From assembly GCA_002900995.3 (NCBI GenBank), contig CM035311.1, positions 806,001-870,000 of the forward strand: DNA of 64,000 bases, written 5' to 3'. A program made the translations under genes and the position numbers. Below the pieces are notes generated by a model that saw only the letters and a list, made by a program, of their open reading frames with translations, did no database searches and was not told where the DNA came from. Shown piece after piece: positions 24,210 through 36,998 of this stretch. This DNA is from Ganoderma boninense. Lineage: Eukaryota > Basidiomycota > Agaricomycetes > Polyporales > Polyporaceae. Within the stretch, counting starts at the first letter, position 1. The number at the start of each line of letters is the position of its first letter.

Positions 24210-25593
24210 ATGTCGCTGTCCACATTTTGGAACCGCGACGGTGAACTGCACCGATTGGAGTCATTTCCCAAATCTCTCGAACACTGGGAGCCCGGAGAGC
24301 CTCTCGAAGAAACCCGCCAGATGGTGCTTCGGAAGCTCGAGAGTGACTTTGGCAAGGAGGTGATTGGGACAGAACTTCGCTCACTGCTGAATAAGTATCT
24401 GGTACGCCCCCACTTCTACAAGTCTACCCTAGAAGATCACTAACAAACTCTCATTTCTCAGGTTCTCGAGGTCCAGTACAAGGATGGTCAACAATCCATC
24501 CTCCGCATGCCGAAGGTGGACTCAAACACAGAAGGACAAAGTTCTCAAGATCTGTCCTTGTTTACCAGGGAGATCGCGCTGCTTCAATGGCTGGAGAAAA
24601 ACAGCGCTGCGCTCCCCATTCCACGTGTTCTGACCATGGTCCACCGTTCGGACCACGAGCCATACACGTTCTCCGTGATAGAGAAGCTGCCAGGAAACTG
24701 TGTCTTGAACGTGTTCGGCGCTGCCCCGTTCTACGTCAAAGTAAGCCCTGCGACAACTTACCACGTATCTCCACATTCCCGTCGCATGAGCCTAATGCAT
24801 CCAACAGGCCTCCATTGTCCGCGACATGGCCAAGTTCATGCTAGAGGTGAACAACGTCGTGGTTCCCCAGCGGATCGGAACCACCGTCATACGCAACGAC
24901 GTTATCGACCTCATCCCCATGATGCCCATCATCGCAGCCTTCAAACCCGACCGCGTTTTCGACACTCTCGAAGAATACATGCTCTTCCTCGTGCAGGCGA
25001 AGCGCGAGGCGGAAGTCGTTGGATCCGACGATGACTGTCGGGCTCGGACCAACGCCGTCCTCGACCGATTGCTCGAGGTGCTGCCTTCCGTCCTGCAACG
25101 CCTCGCGTCGCCCGTGTACAGGCGCTGCGTCCTGAGCCACGACGACCTGAACGAAACCAACGTGCTCGTGAGCAATGACGGACATATCACCGGGATCATC
25201 GACTGGGAGTACCATTCCACGCGGCCGGTCGTGCTCGTGGCGGACTACCCATTGTACTTGCGATACGACGGCATCCACAACCCCCGCTTCACTCCCGGAG
25301 CCAACAGGTGGTGGATCGCTAGCCCAGACGATGCGGCGAAGCTGAGGGGGGTCTATGCCGAGGTCAGTGTTCAGTAGTACTCAGTGTTCACTCTGAAATT
25401 GGCCGCAGGTGGCTGACTCCAACATACTTTACAGGCCGTCAAGGCACAGAACGAAGATTACTGGCACGCGCTCATCGACGGTGAGCTGCTTCGGCAGGTC
25501 CACGGATGGCTCACCAGCGTGGTACATCTAGATGCTGGCTGCGCTGCGATGGGCCAGTGGATGGACGAAGCTTTCAGCCCACATGCCTCGTAG
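24210..25593 (+). CDS. aminoglycoside phosphotransferase-like kinase, copy 3
   Basis: Intact paralogue of copy 1, a predicted small-molecule kinase of the APH fold. Four exons (24210-24401, 24462-24740, 24808-25362, 25435-25593) close to 394 aa, with exon 2 exactly as long as in copy 1. Motifs are MSLSTFWN at the start, SLFTREIALLQWL, the catalytic loop SHDDLNETNVLV, GIIDWEYHS and the end CAAMGQWMDEAFSPHAS. The acidic linker of copy 1 is reduced to GSDDD. The transposon end sits directly upstream, so expression may differ from copy 1. The 3' end faces the DUF6535 gene with only 143 bases between them. Confidence 0.88.
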
Positions 25594-25736
25594 AAGTCAA
25601 GGTATAGCACTGACGCGGCGCGTCGGGTTTAAGAATGCAAGAAGAGACTGAATTCCATGTACTTATTCATAGACGTAACACAAGGCGGATGTTGAGTCCG
25701 ATCATCCATGACCAGTCGGAGACACACGAACAAGTG

Positions 25737-28504
25737 TCATGTGGAGGGTTCTAGGTCCTCCGGAACCGTCGACGGGCGAGAAGGAAGGGGAGAAGGAAGG
25801 CCACTCGTAGGAGAGTGGCCACCAGCGATCGGGGACAAGAACGCCCCAACAGGCGAAGCAGGCACAGGCAGTTGTTGTCGTCGCTGCTGTCCTTCCGAGT
25901 CTCCCTGGTGCTGCCCCGGGTTCTTGGGCAGCGTCAAGTTCAACGCCTGCAAGTCCTCCGGCCCGCGCACATGCACCGCCTTCCGCCTCTGCGGGGCCGG
26001 AGGCTGCCACCTCGGCCGCGAGTGCCTCAGCTTCCTCAGCGCGCGCGCAGATGCGAGCCGGCGCTGCAGGAAACTCGCCATGCTGTCCGTGTCAGACTTG
26101 GCGTGCACGCCGGCGGGTGGAGGGTCGAACCGGACATGATCGAGGATGCGTAGCATGTTCGCGCTGATCAGGTCCGGGTCGAGCACTGCGAGCTCCTCGA
26201 GCGCGAGGAGTATCGAGGCGGACTGGCCTGGGCCAATCGCGCCGACGCCGTGGTCGGACGCGGTGAGGTAGCCCTCGAGATCCTCGAGAACCACCTGGAG
26301 CTCGCTGCGAACGGTGTTGAAATCGACGTGGGGGAGGTTGGAGCGCGTCGAGAAGACGAGCGCCATCTCGCATGCGAGGTGGAAGGTGTCGACTTCGTCG
26401 GCTTGCTTTGCTGCGCGTGCGAACATGGTGAGACTCTGGATGACTGGGTTTCAAATGCAGACAGTCAGATTCGGGGGCCGAGAGGCGCAAAACGGGAGAA
26501 ACTTACCAGATGGTGGAACAGGTGCTATCATCCTCGCCCATAGGCTCCGCATAAGCTCGAATGATGTCCTTTTGACTGACTCCTGGTGAACAAGGAACAC
26601 TGATAGGCTCACGAATACGCGTTGATAGAGATGGATAGTTTGGCTAGTCTTCTTCAAGTCCTCAAAGGGGATCGCGCGGCACAGGCGGTCCGCGGTAAGA
26701 AGAGTTTTCTCAATGGAAGTCACCTCTCCTTTGTCGATCCGAGGCAACACGTCGGCCACCAGGTGTAGAAGCAGCGCGACATTGCCGTCGAGGTCATCGC
26801 TGTGTCTCCAGTGAGGTACGCCATCCATCATCCCGTCTGCCCGGTGGTTGATGATCTCGTGCACGCAGTCGAGAGCGGCTGGACAGTCTGTATCGTTGAT
26901 GCACGCGCGAACGACATTCTCGAGGAACTCGTCGTCCATGAAGATCGCGTCTGCACCTGCAAGGATACGGTGGTCGAGTTTCGCCTCTCCTTGCCGGACG
27001 ATGGCCTTCTCGCGCTCCCGCCAGCTCTTGAAGTACTTGCGGTGCATGAGACTGCGCAGCCAACCAGCGATACGGCGGCTGCGTCGCTTGAACAGAGTGG
27101 GCTCGACGTAGATGGGCCACTGGCGGCGGTCCCAGCCCAGGAGCGAGTAGAGACGGCTGGCGAGGTAAGAGAGGAGGCGCATGGACCCTTGCGCTAGGAG
27201 GAAGATGCTCATAGCTTGGGGGGACTTGTATGGGCAGCCGCTGCGGAAGGTAAGCAGTACTGTTGTGAAGACGAGAAAGGATAGAGAAATCGTCACGAGG
27301 ACTGTCACGACCCACGCTACGGCGGCGTGCAAGCTCCAAAGGAGGTCCAACAGCCCAGCGAAAAACAGAGCCATCGCGACCTGCAGCAGGATGGGCAGGA
27401 GCGCGATGGTCAAAGGAACGTTCCAGCGCACAAAGCCCTCATGACGCAGTTGTCGAATGCGAGCATTCTCGCGGTGCGAGCTGGCAGTGTTGCTCATATA
27501 TTCACGCATCCATTGCTTCGTGAGGATCCCGATGGAGGCAGAGACGAGACTGAGGACGAGGCTGGAGAACCAGAGGATGTTGATGCGAATTGAGCGATTG
27601 TCCGCTCGGAAAGGAGAAGAGCTAGTTGACGGCGACAAGGTGGAGGTAGAGTTGCCAGAGCTGGCAGCCAGCTGTGCAGAGATCTGGGCAAGAAGGGCAG
27701 CAGAGGTTTCTGTAGGGTCCTCTTGAAGGAGTTTGTAGGACTCTATGTTGAACGCAGTCAGCACGGCGGAGAATAGACCCGCCTGACATCCTATGAGTAA
27801 ACAACAATAAATGCTGAGGGCGCAATAGAACGTACAAAGACCAGGAGACTGTCCACATCTTCTTTCCATCCTTTGACCATGTGTTCATCATAATCCCGAA
27901 GAGCCTTAACGCAGCTTGCCCAGGCGTCATTGTTTGTTATAGAGGCCAATGGGTATGCAACATCGCTTGCACCATCAATCACATCGCCAATCACAGTGCC
28001 GGGGAACGTCTACACCAGCAGAGACCTCAATGTATGCGCAATAATAGCCAAGGCAAACACACACCTGTGGTTGGGTATGGCGATCATACTGAGAAGTCTG
28101 GTTGTCAATACTCACCCGATGAGAGATAACTGTGGGGGGTTGGATCGGCGGTGGAATTATCCGGATATTTACAGAGGAGCTGGCAAAACTTGTCCACGCC
28201 TCAAAAGGTGTAAGCCACTGGGGACCGGCATTCGAACCGTCGCCCGATTGCGCCCAGTCGGAGCGACCGGTATCGGTCTCTTCTTCGGACGAGACCGACG
28301 ATGCCGAGGCACTGGTAAGTGGAATTGGGGACGCCCTCCGACTGGCAGGGTTGGATGCGAGGTGGAGAGACTAGAAAAACCGACACAAATGTCAAGACGA
28401 CTTGTTCATCAGGCGCATACACAGACAATAAATGCATGTCAAATACGTACCTCGAAATCCAGAGATGACCTATCAACTGCGGGCGGGGCGGTAGAGTCGG
28501 CCAT
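25737..28504 (-). CDS. DUF6535 domain membrane protein
   Basis: Agaricomycete-specific DUF6535 family, function unknown. Six exons (28451-28504, 28116-28370, 28026-28064, 27836-28009, 26507-27782, 25737-26443) close to 834 aa; the 39-nt third exon is the least certain. A Ser/Glu-rich N-terminus (MADSTAPPAVD; SVSSEEETDTG) precedes the domain: YDEHMVKGWKEDVDSLLVF joined across an intron to AGLFSAVLTAFNIESY, the family signature. Helices follow at ILWFSSLVLSLVSASIGIL, then a long double hydrophobic stretch from about LTIALLPILLQVAM to SFLVFTTVLLTF. The C-terminal half is a soluble helical region ending in basic and Pro-rich sequence. The gene is convergent with APH-like copy 3. These proteins are usually multigene in polypores and mushrooms. 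Confidence 0.88.
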
Positions 28505-29102
28505 GTTGCTTGTGCGAGGGAGAGATGGTCAGAGGTTGAGCGGGGGACACCGTATTGTACAGTTGTTGCTCTCAGGCCGCCATCGTCAAAATGGATCGAT
28601 AAGGCCAAGGAAGTGGGCGTCCTAGTCGTTCCGTCCCACGGTGTACAGGCTGGAACTACTACTGCTACCGCAGCATGGCGCATCACTGAGTCGAGCTTCG
28701 ACTGATCTACTTGGAGGATGCGCTATACTTATAAGGGGGTCAGCGGACCATTCCGCTATTGGGAGAAAACACATTAATACCCGGAAAACTTTGAAGTAGA
28801 TAGAGGTCCTGCCAGTGGTGGGCACTTGGATGTCCCCGACGCCCGTTAACAGTGACGTTCTAGTATTACGTAGCGGTCCCTCGACTAAGGCGGCAGTCGT
28901 TGGTATCTACTTAGAGCTGAGAAAGGCTACTCTGTCTTCGTCAGGAGTACATTGAGGATAGCCGGGAGACTGAAGGGAATCAATGTATCAGAGAGGCGAT
29001 GCAGATTGGGAGTGTCGAACGGGACGGCACGGCTCATTGGCTACAGGTTACAGTAAGTAATACTGTAGTATAGAGCGCGGCTCATTACTAGTGTGAGCCC
29101 CC
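28505..29102. other. intergenic, upstream of the DUF6535 gene
   Basis: Promoter side of the DUF6535 gene and 3' side of the tRNA. No gene is recognised. Confidence 0.5.
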
Positions 29103-29108
29103 AAAAAA
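29103..29108 (-). terminator. RNA polymerase III terminator (T6) of tRNA-Lys
   Basis: On the minus strand a run of six T starts 5 bases after the mature 3' end of the tRNA, the standard Pol III stop. Confidence 0.8.
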
Positions 29109-29112
29109 CAAT

Positions 29113-29221
29113 AGCCCACCGCGAGGGTCGAACTCGCAGCCTTCAGATTGTCACATGACTGTGGTATTGGAACCCCGCCGCTGTAAGAGTCTGACGCTCT
29201 ATCCGATTGAGCTAGGCGGGC
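29113..29221 (-). tRNA. tRNA-Lys(CUU) with a 35-nt intron
   Basis: On the minus strand the acceptor stem GCCCGCC pairs with GGTGGGC (one G-T wobble), with T as the discriminator base, as in yeast tRNA-Lys(CUU). The D-arm GCTC...GAGC, the anticodon stem TCAGA/TCTGA and the T-arm GCGAG-TTCGACC-CTCGC all pair. The anticodon CTT is at 29187-29185. A 35-base intron (about 29149-29183) interrupts the loop one base 3' of the anticodon (between positions 37 and 38), the canonical eukaryotic site. The internal A and B boxes are intact. Confidence 0.95.
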
Positions 29222-29409
29222 GATGAAGTACTTCTTCAACTCGATCACGTGGTTTGGCACCGTGAACCGCGTCCGAATCCAAGTGTACCGCGACGTCGAC
29301 GTTGTCCTTAACACTTCCCCTGCCCCCTCCACGACACCCTCTGAGCGCTGAGCGCGCTCTTTGTCGCGTTCACTCTGAATAACTTGCATCTCTTGGGCCT
29401 TTCGCAGGC

Positions 29410-32400
29410 ATGGATGCCCGCACGCCAAAGAAACTCGTCCACTGGGCTCTCGACGCTTCTCTCTCCGAACTTGCCTCTCCTGGTTTCTCGTTCGCTGGCT
29501 CTTCTGAATCATGCACTTCAACCTCTAGCTTGCAATACGTCAACTCACAGCTCATCGCGCACGGTTTCATACACGAAGCGGGGCTGTCACTTGATGGATT
29601 GGCAAAGGGAGACGCCGATCGGGTGGTCAAGTGTGTTTTGGGGATGCTGAGCCAACGAATCGTGAGTGCGCTCGCTACGTGCACCTTGTATGCGTACCCC
29701 AACTCTGCCCAGGATGATATGTCGCGCACTGAGGACCTGTCAACAAAGCTGCGCACGCTGACTTACGACCACGAGCGGCTCAAATCCATGTACAAGACTG
29801 AGACCGAGAAGGCTGCGAATGCCGAACGCGAGATGAACCTCCAGAAGGCCCGCGCAACGTTCGTCACAATCCCATGGATGCCCAGCGTGGCACTAATCTT
29901 GCTTCACCAGCGCTGCGTCGAAGTCTCTTCAATCCTCGGAGACAGCCCACAAGCACACCACCGCCGAACTCCAACGCACCCGCACCACGCTCCACTCCCT
30001 CCGCGCTACCCACCAGAGCGAAATCAAGAAGATCGAGAAGGAGAAAGAGCGCATGGTCGAGCGTTGGACGAAACTCTCCGACTCCCAACTAAAGGTTGGC
30101 TCGCTCCCCGCCGGGATGACCTGTTCAAATCTTGCAGTCGTCGAGGCGAGCGACGTACAGCTGCGAGGGAAAGGACAAGGGTTTCTGGATGTCGCGCTGG
30201 AGCAGGCCGAGACCGCGAGGAAGGAACTGCTGGAGCAGAATAGGCGGTTGAGGGGGTTGTTGCTCAACACCGTGAACGAGTTGCAGAGCGTGTTGTATCG
30301 TGCGCGGCCGACCGGGGATGCCGATGCTGGGCCAGAGGTGCGTTCATTTCGCTCTGAAAACCAAGCTTACCCTGACGACATGGTGGACAAGCCTGTTGTT
30401 CCGATTTCGTTCGATGGACTCTTTCAGAACAGGCCTGCAGACACAGCTGGAGAAACTTTCAGCAATTTGTTCGCGTCCCTTCGAGAAACACTGTCGCGAA
30501 GGACGGAGTCCAGTTCGGTATCCTGCAGCGGCTCGTCGCAGAAGGAATCCTCACCACATTTGGCGCAGTCGCGAACACAACCCGGCAAGGTGCAGGAGAG
30601 CGCAGAGATTGAACGGCTTCAGGCTGTCATCGACAAGCTGCGCGCCGATCTTGGTACGTGTCCTTACTGGATCGTGCGCATATAGTCGAGCGATATTCAC
30701 AGGCAACCAGATCAGTCGCAGAAGCAGGCCGCTGCATCCGCAGCGCAGACCCAGGAGCTCTTTGATCGCTACGCAGAGGATCAGCGGCTAGCAGCTAGCA
30801 ACCTCGGGGAGATGAGCGTCGACCTGATCACTGCTCCAGCACGAGACGAGGAGAAGCAGCGACTGGATGCACGATTTACTGAGCTGGAGCAGGAACGAAG
30901 GAAGTTTACGGATGCCGCTGTCAGGTTAGGCAAAGAGAAAGCCGCGTTGGAGGTGCGTAGCGTAGCGGTTTTGCATGCCGAGATTGCACATGTCTCATGT
31001 TCTGTCATCTAGGCTGAGCGGCTCCAGCTTCTCGAAGAAAAGCGTTCTTGGGAGGTAGAGAAGATGCTGGCCGACCTTCCGCCAACACCTGCCCCTGCGC
31101 TCGCTGCACCAGTATCTGCTATCCCCCCTTCAGTCGCTGTGCGGCATTCGCCACGCAAGTCTCCTCGAAAACTGAAGGGAAAGACCGGGAGTCCGCGCAA
31201 GACGCGCGTCTCGCGACGCTCTTCGGGTCTCGGTGTGGTCCTTTCCCCGAAAGCGAAAGCTCCAGCCAAGAGCAAAGTCACGCCAGCATACGAGACCGAA
31301 GTCATCCCATCCATGATGCCACCTTCTCCCGTTCGGCCGCCTCCAGAATTCAAGACTAGCATGGCCGCCCCAGCGCCCCCCTCTCCCGCGATCCTCACCA
31401 GCACCTTCGTCCTCCCACCACCCTCCCCTGCCGCCCTGTTCCCGCCGCGAGAACAAGGTGGCGGCACCCAACTACCGCCTATACCCCCGCTTCCGAAGCT
31501 CGAGATACCTCCGCCGTCTTCCGATACCTCCGAGGACGACATCATGGACACCACCGCAGAGCCCACATCTTCCGCGAGCTCGTCCTGCGCGTCCACGTCC
31601 GCATCCACGTCCTCCTCCGCCTCCGCTCCCCCACCACCAGCGCCACCCGTCCCCAGCACGCCCATGGCACGCCCCTTCCCGATAGCGAAGCCCTTCGCCC
31701 AGCGCATGGTCCACGCGTACTCGCCCGTCAAGCCGAGCCCGCTGAGCCGCATCCTCATGCTCGCGGACTCCCCAGAGAGCCCCGAGGGCCCCGCGCTCGA
31801 CCCGCTCGCCGAGGTCGACGAGAACTCGATGGACCTCGACACTACGCACATCCCCGCGCGCGCTCCGCTGAGCCTCGCGGAGGAGCTCGGGGTGTCGGAG
31901 GACGACGACAGCCCGCTGAGGGAGAAGGCGCCGTCGCCCCCAGCCCCAGCCCCAGCTCTGAGCAAGCCCGCGCGGAAGGTCGCTGGGGCTGGGGCAGCCG
32001 CGTTGGAGAAGGAGAGGGGGAAGGGGAAGGGGAAGGCCCGCGCAGAGCCGGCCCCGCCACAGCCACAGCCCCCAGCACCGCAGACGAGGACATCGCGTGC
32101 GCGCGCGGGCGCGACGCTCGAGAAGGAGAACGTCAAGCGCGCGAAGCTCAACCCTCCCCCCACCGCGGCCGGAGCGAAGAAGCCACCGCAGAGCAAACCC
32201 GCGAGCGGCGCCGGGGCGCGCACGAGGTCTGTCGGAGGCGCGGGCGGTGGGGGTGGGGGTGGGGAAGGGCACGGCGGTGAAGCCCCCGAGCAGGGGCGGG
32301 CCGAGGAGAGTGCCGATCGGGAGCGCGGAGGCTGCGCCGGTGCCGAGCTGGCGAGGGTGACTTGGAGTCGAGTGTGGTGTGGTGATTTGGATTCGGACGA

Positions 32401-32446
32401 TTGTGTAGCGTGGTTTTTGTTTTTTCTTATCGTGTTCTTTCCTTGA
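29410..32446 (+). CDS. afadin/alpha-actinin-binding (ADIP) domain coiled-coil protein
   Basis: Fungal member of the family whose animal relative (SSX2IP/ADIP) acts at centrosomes and cell junctions; the fungal role is not established. Seven exons (29410-29661, 29713-29858, 29911-30094, 30146-30337, 30392-30653, 30711-30952, 31013-32446) close to 903 aa. The N-terminal ADIP domain shows SLQYVNSQLIAHGF, an Asp/Gly loop and CVLGMLSQRI. Long coiled coils follow (KLRTLTYDHERLKSMYKTE; KIEKEKERMVERWTKL; QAETARKELLEQNRRLRGLL; RLDARFTELEQERRKF). The last exon is a low-complexity Pro/Ser/Ala-rich basic tail. The extreme C-terminus is doubtful: past a G-rich run near 32240 this frame becomes atypical while another frame (ending 32360) looks more protein-like, so a missed splice there is possible. 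Confidence 0.8.
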
Positions 32447-33329
32447 ACAGGTCACCTGCAGGGCCCGCTCGCGCTGTGGGTGTTTTGTCTCTGCCTCAGT
32501 AGGGGGCTGATGTCGGCGTTGAGTATGAGGTGGCTGTGTTGTTCTCACGCTGGGTCTGCCGCAACTTGGCCGCAACTGCCCCTTTCCTTGCACCGGGAGT
32601 TGGAGTTGAACGTCCTCTCAGTCTAGTCCAGCGTTGCACGACCAGCCTAGACCATGGTGCGTCATACGGACCTTGATCTGGGTGGTTCGTGAGCTAACGA
32701 GATGTGTAGCATGTTAAGTATGTACGCTTTTTGAACGGCAAAAGATTACCCACCCGTCTCGAGTCCTCACATACATCCCCGGTTGGAGACTGCTCGGTGC
32801 ACGTCTGGGACTAGCCTCATGCGGCAGTGGGGTTTTAGAAACCCTGACTAATGAGAGCCTCGGTGGTTGATCTATATCCCCGAGTCCCCGACTACTGACC
32901 TCGTCCTCGTCCCTGAGTCATCTTTGACCATATGTACTCCCAGAACCCGATCCTATGGTGGTGCAAGCCCTTCTGAATCATTGCACCCTGGAGATCACCG
33001 TTCCCAACATATCTTGAAGCCATACCCTTGAGCGGCTTGATTCGGTCGGCTAGCCGCCGCCCAGGCATGCAAATATTGAGGTCGCATCCCAGGCTTTCCC
33101 CCTCTCCGTAGTTTAGCGCTCATCCACAAGCCTGCAGACTGTTGATTATTAAGACAGTTGCGTTTCGTACGTTGCATAATGGCTTATTCAACTCCAAACA
33201 AGCTTACTCATAGACAGCTCTATGCTCTCCTGTAGGGCGTATTCACCTCATTTAAAAGCCGTGGACGTCGCTCTTCCCGACCACACGATCGCATCGCAAT
33301 CTCGTCAGACCCGAGAATACACACTCAAC
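32447..33329. other. intergenic, no gene recognised
   Basis: About 0.9 kb between the ADIP-domain gene and SDR reductase 1. No coding or RNA feature is supported. Confidence 0.5.
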
Positions 33330-34809
33330 ATGACTGCTGATAAACTCATCCTCGTGGGTTCCCCTTCTTTTGTTCATAATATGGAAGCCTTTCAGCTAAT
33401 CGTTTCGGGGTAGGTTACTGGCGCGTCCGGCTATGTCGCGGGCCATGTCATTCAGCAGTTGCTTGACCGCGGATACCGCGTCCGAGGGTACGTCCCTCTT
33501 CTCTCGTGAAGTACTCGTTGCACCGGTGCTCACAGAGCCGCAGCACTGCTCGGGATGGGAAGACCGATTTCCTCCGCGGATTTTGGAAGGCCAACCCGCA
33601 CTTCGAGGTCGTCCAAATCGACGACGTTGCATCGAGCGACTTCACTCATGCGCTCGAGGGTGAGCAGAGCGCTACTGCGCCGCACACTTAGTCAGGAACT
33701 TTTGCTCACGCGGTCGATCCTCACTCCCCCATGCTTTAGGCGTCGACGCGGTCCTCCACATCGCCTGGCCATTCTCTGGTCAGATGGACCCGGCATCCAG
33801 GATCAAGGTTCGAGGTCTTCTAAGTCTAAACCTTGTTGACAGTGGGACTCATAATGGATGCACCCTGTAGAACACTATCGATGGGACATTGAACGTCCTC
33901 CGTCAAGGTGCAGCGAAGGGTATCAAGAAGTTCGTTCTGACCAGCAGTTGGGTCACTGTCCTTGATCGTGAGTTGCGGCGGTCCGCCTGTCCGGAGGGAA
34001 GCGCAGCGGCTGACGTGCAGTGCAGCGTCCATGGAGGAGCTGTTTCAAGGTGTCACGTTCACCGAGAAGAGTAAGTGTTACGCCGTTCAAGGTCAACGAC
34101 ATCCCGACGAATACGCATACTCTCTCGTATAGGTTGGGGGAAAGCTTCTTCCGACAATCTCCCGACGACCGGAGCAAGTTTTATCGAGGTATACACCACG
34201 GCGAAGATCTTAGACGAGAAAGCCGCATGGCAGTTCGGCGAGGAGCACCCCGAACTCGACATCGCGACCAGTACGTCCTCCATTTACACTGCAGAATCGA
34301 ATCTACTTACCGACACCCCGCCGTGCACCATCTGTCTCACAGTCAGCCCGCCGTTCATCTACGGCCCGCCTCTCCTCCCGCTCGCCAAGTCGTCCCTCGG
34401 GAGCGTCGGCTCGATTTACAACCTCATTACCGGCGAGCCCGGCCGGCCGCTGCCCTCCCAGCTCTTCCCCTTCCACATCGACGTCCGCGACCTCGCCCGC
34501 GCTCACATCCGCGCTCTGGAGCTCGCGCCGCTCCCCGCCGGGGCGGACCGCCAGCAGAAGCGGTTCCTCGTCGTGAGCCCGGACGTCGTCACCTGGGAGA
34601 TTGCGGTCAAGTACCTGCACGACACGCGGCCGGCACTGCGGGACAGGCTCCCAACGCTCGATAAGGCTCCCGCGCTGCCGGGACCTCTGTCGAGGAACGA
34701 TACGACGCACACGCAGGAGGTGCTGGATTTGACGGAGTACATTGGGTGGCGCAAGACTTTCGATGACACGGTGGACGCGCTGCTCGAGGCGGAGAAGGCG
34801 TGGGCCTGA
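33330..34809 (+). CDS. extended SDR NAD(P)-dependent reductase 1 (dihydroflavonol-reductase/Gre2-like)
   Basis: Predicted NADPH-dependent ketone/aldehyde reductase of the extended short-chain dehydrogenase family. Eight exons (33330-33353, 33414-33487, 33544-33659, 33740-33807, 33871-33967, 34026-34070, 34133-34270, 34343-34809) close to 342 aa. The Rossmann motif VTGASGYVAGHV begins right after the 24-nt first exon (MTADKLIL). VLHIAWPFSG and FVLTSSWVTVLD (substrate-side Ser) are present, and the catalytic Tyr-x3-Lys is YTTAK. PPFIYGPPL and FHIDVRDLARAH are typical of the substrate-binding half. Exons 1, 2, 4, 5, 6 and 7 have exactly the same lengths as in the paralogue at 60.6 kb, so the two are duplicates. 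The substrate is unknown. Confidence 0.9.
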
Positions 34810-35216
34810 GGCGATGCTCTACAACTTCTTAGTGCGGTAGACGTGATCTTAATTTCTATCGTGTTTCACTGCCCTATTCAATAACAGACGATCCTACTGT
34901 CGAGCTGAAATTCAACGGCGGCGCTCGTCTCTCCTCGCAATTCGAGAGGCCGATGTCCGCGTTTACTGAGGGAAGTGGGCGGTCGGTTGGATATGGTCTA
35001 GTCGACACACAAAATCTTCCGGGTAGCCAGCACATTTCGGTATGCGTGCAATGCTTTCTTGATGCGCCTGCGAGTGCTAAAGTTCCTCCGCAGCCAAACA
35101 CCAACTTTGTCCACTCGAAATAGGTCACTGCGGGGCAGCATATAAGAGGAGCCTGAGGATCCACGAGTTCGCAGGACGAAAGCCTTCCTAGAGACTACTC
35201 GTAACGGGTCCGCATT
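34810..35216. other. intergenic
   Basis: Spacer between SDR reductase 1 and DUF6533 copy 3. No supported feature. Confidence 0.5.
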
Positions 35217-36998
35217 ATGTCCTCCTCGCAAGCGTCCGAGGTTGCGGTGTACGCAAGTATGTAAGCTTGTGTCTACTCTCCTATGTTAATTCCTTGCACT
35301 GATTGTCCTCCCGGCACCTTCAACGATAGCGTCATCGAAAATCATTGCGGGAATGCAGTAGGAGGTATGCAGTCCTGGCTCACTGACCGTCTCATGGGAA
35401 TAACGGGGTGTAAACAGGCGGTTGGGCTGACTTCCTCCAGTTCTAGTCGTCTACGACGCACTCATCACGATGGCGGATGAAATACGCTGCTTTTGGACAT
35501 GGAGATTAACCGGCGCGGCCGTGTTGTTCTGGCTCAACAAATACCTCACCATCGCCTTCCTTGTGCTGTCCCAGGCGTCATTGTATGTGCCGATGTCAAC
35601 AGAGGTGAGCGCAGTAGCTAGAAACATACTTTGAGCAGCCATGAGCCCACGTCGATCATCACTGTTCACTGTGCTGTCACTTTACCAGAGGTACTTAGGC
35701 CCCAAACTTTAAACTTGTTGCATTGGAGCTGATGTTGAACATATTTATGCAGCTGTGTCCTCACCATAAAGACGGGATTCGGCTTCCAAGTGGCGGTAAC
35801 TTTAGTTTGGGCGGGTGTGTAGCATCTGCATTCGCGCGTCGAATTTTATACACTGATATACATTCATTTAGTATTTGGGGCGATGCGCGTTCACGCTCTG
35901 CGCAAGAACCGACTGCTCTCTATGATAGTACTCGTGCTATTTTCCGTGCCTGGTGCATTAAACTTTGTGAGTACGTCAAATCACCGCAGTAGTCGATCCT
36001 CACTCTCTCTTAAAGATCCGGTTTCACTTTGGATTGACCGGATCAAGTGTTTATGGTTATGGATGCCTGACCGACGATCCCACTCCAGCTAGGCTGATTA
36101 AATTGTAAGCCTCTCCTTTGATATTTTTATTGCACCGTGATCTCGCTGACCATGGCTCTATTTTTTTACCAGATGTGGGTCATTACTTCTTCTTCTTGGA
36201 TGGAAATTGTTCTAACCTCCTCAGGCTGACGGAATGCTCGAACTCACAGGGACTATCATAGATCGTTCATGCGTAATCGCCGCGGACTGTATCGTGGTAG
36301 GGGCAACTTGGGTCACGTTAGCGCCACATTACGCCTCCTACGAGTACAAGAGCGGAATATTGAAGTACACACTGTCGGACGTCCTTCTACTGGATGGTGA
36401 GCATATGGAAAAGGCACTCCATATTCAGGGGATTACTGACTAAGAGGCCATCAGGAACGATTTACTTCATGTCCGTCAAATTCCTTGAGTCCCGCCGAAT
36501 TCCACTGACCTTGCACTGTCCAGCATTCTCGCCATACTAAACGCTCTACACCTCACATTTACTTTGCTTGCTGTAAGCATCCGATTCTGCTTCATGCGAA
36601 ACGATGACGCCGCGTTGTTAAAACGCTGAAACTGAATCCAATAGACCGAGGTGCTAGCTCTTCAAGCGATCAGCTATTACGCTATTTTCACAACGCCGTA
36701 AGCAAGCGTTCATCTTTTTCAACCGAGTGCACGCACTCACTGGCAGCACCCTGGCCATGCGTGATAATTGTAACACAGGGTGTCCTCCATCCTCGTGTCA
36801 CGGTTCCTTCTTCACCTGCAGTCCGCCAATCTCAGAACGATAGGACAAGGGTCTTCACAGTCTCTGGACATCACCGGAGGTTCGGTCATATTCGAGAGAG
36901 TTATGGGATCATTCGGAGCCCAGATTTCCCGCGAGGACTACTTTGAGGACGAAGACCAGAATACCCACGATGGCAGCGGCGAAATTGATGAACGCTGA
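35217..36998 (+). CDS. DUF6533 multi-pass membrane protein 3
   Basis: Membrane protein of unknown function. Exon 1 (35217-35248, MSSSQASEVA) has a donor GTACGC in the same phase as copy 1, then 35330-35364 (VIENHCGNAVG) and 35447-35604 with the domain core VYDALITMADEIRCFW and LFWLNKYLTIAFL. Later exons carry CVLTIKTGFGFQVAVTL, GAMRVHALRKNRLL, a loop with FGLTGSSVYGYGC, SCVIAADCIVVGATWVT, LLLDG, GTIYFM, LNALHLTFTLLA and the terminal block LVSRFLLHLQ. The end is acidic (EDYFEDEDQNT) with a stop at 36996-36998. Cys replaces the usual Tyr in the E-x-R-x-x-W core (EIRCFW against EVRYFW). It sits between SDR reductase 1 and P450-1. Confidence 0.85.

Noticed and set aside
31009..32223. 404-aa minus-strand open frame
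   Set aside because: It is opposite the low-complexity, GC-rich last exon of the ADIP-domain gene. Its Gly/Ser/Ala composition is the complement of Pro/Ala/Ser codons, with no start context, domain or introns.
31472..32593. 373-aa minus-strand open frame
   Set aside because: Another antisense shadow of the ADIP-domain exon. Arg-rich and featureless.
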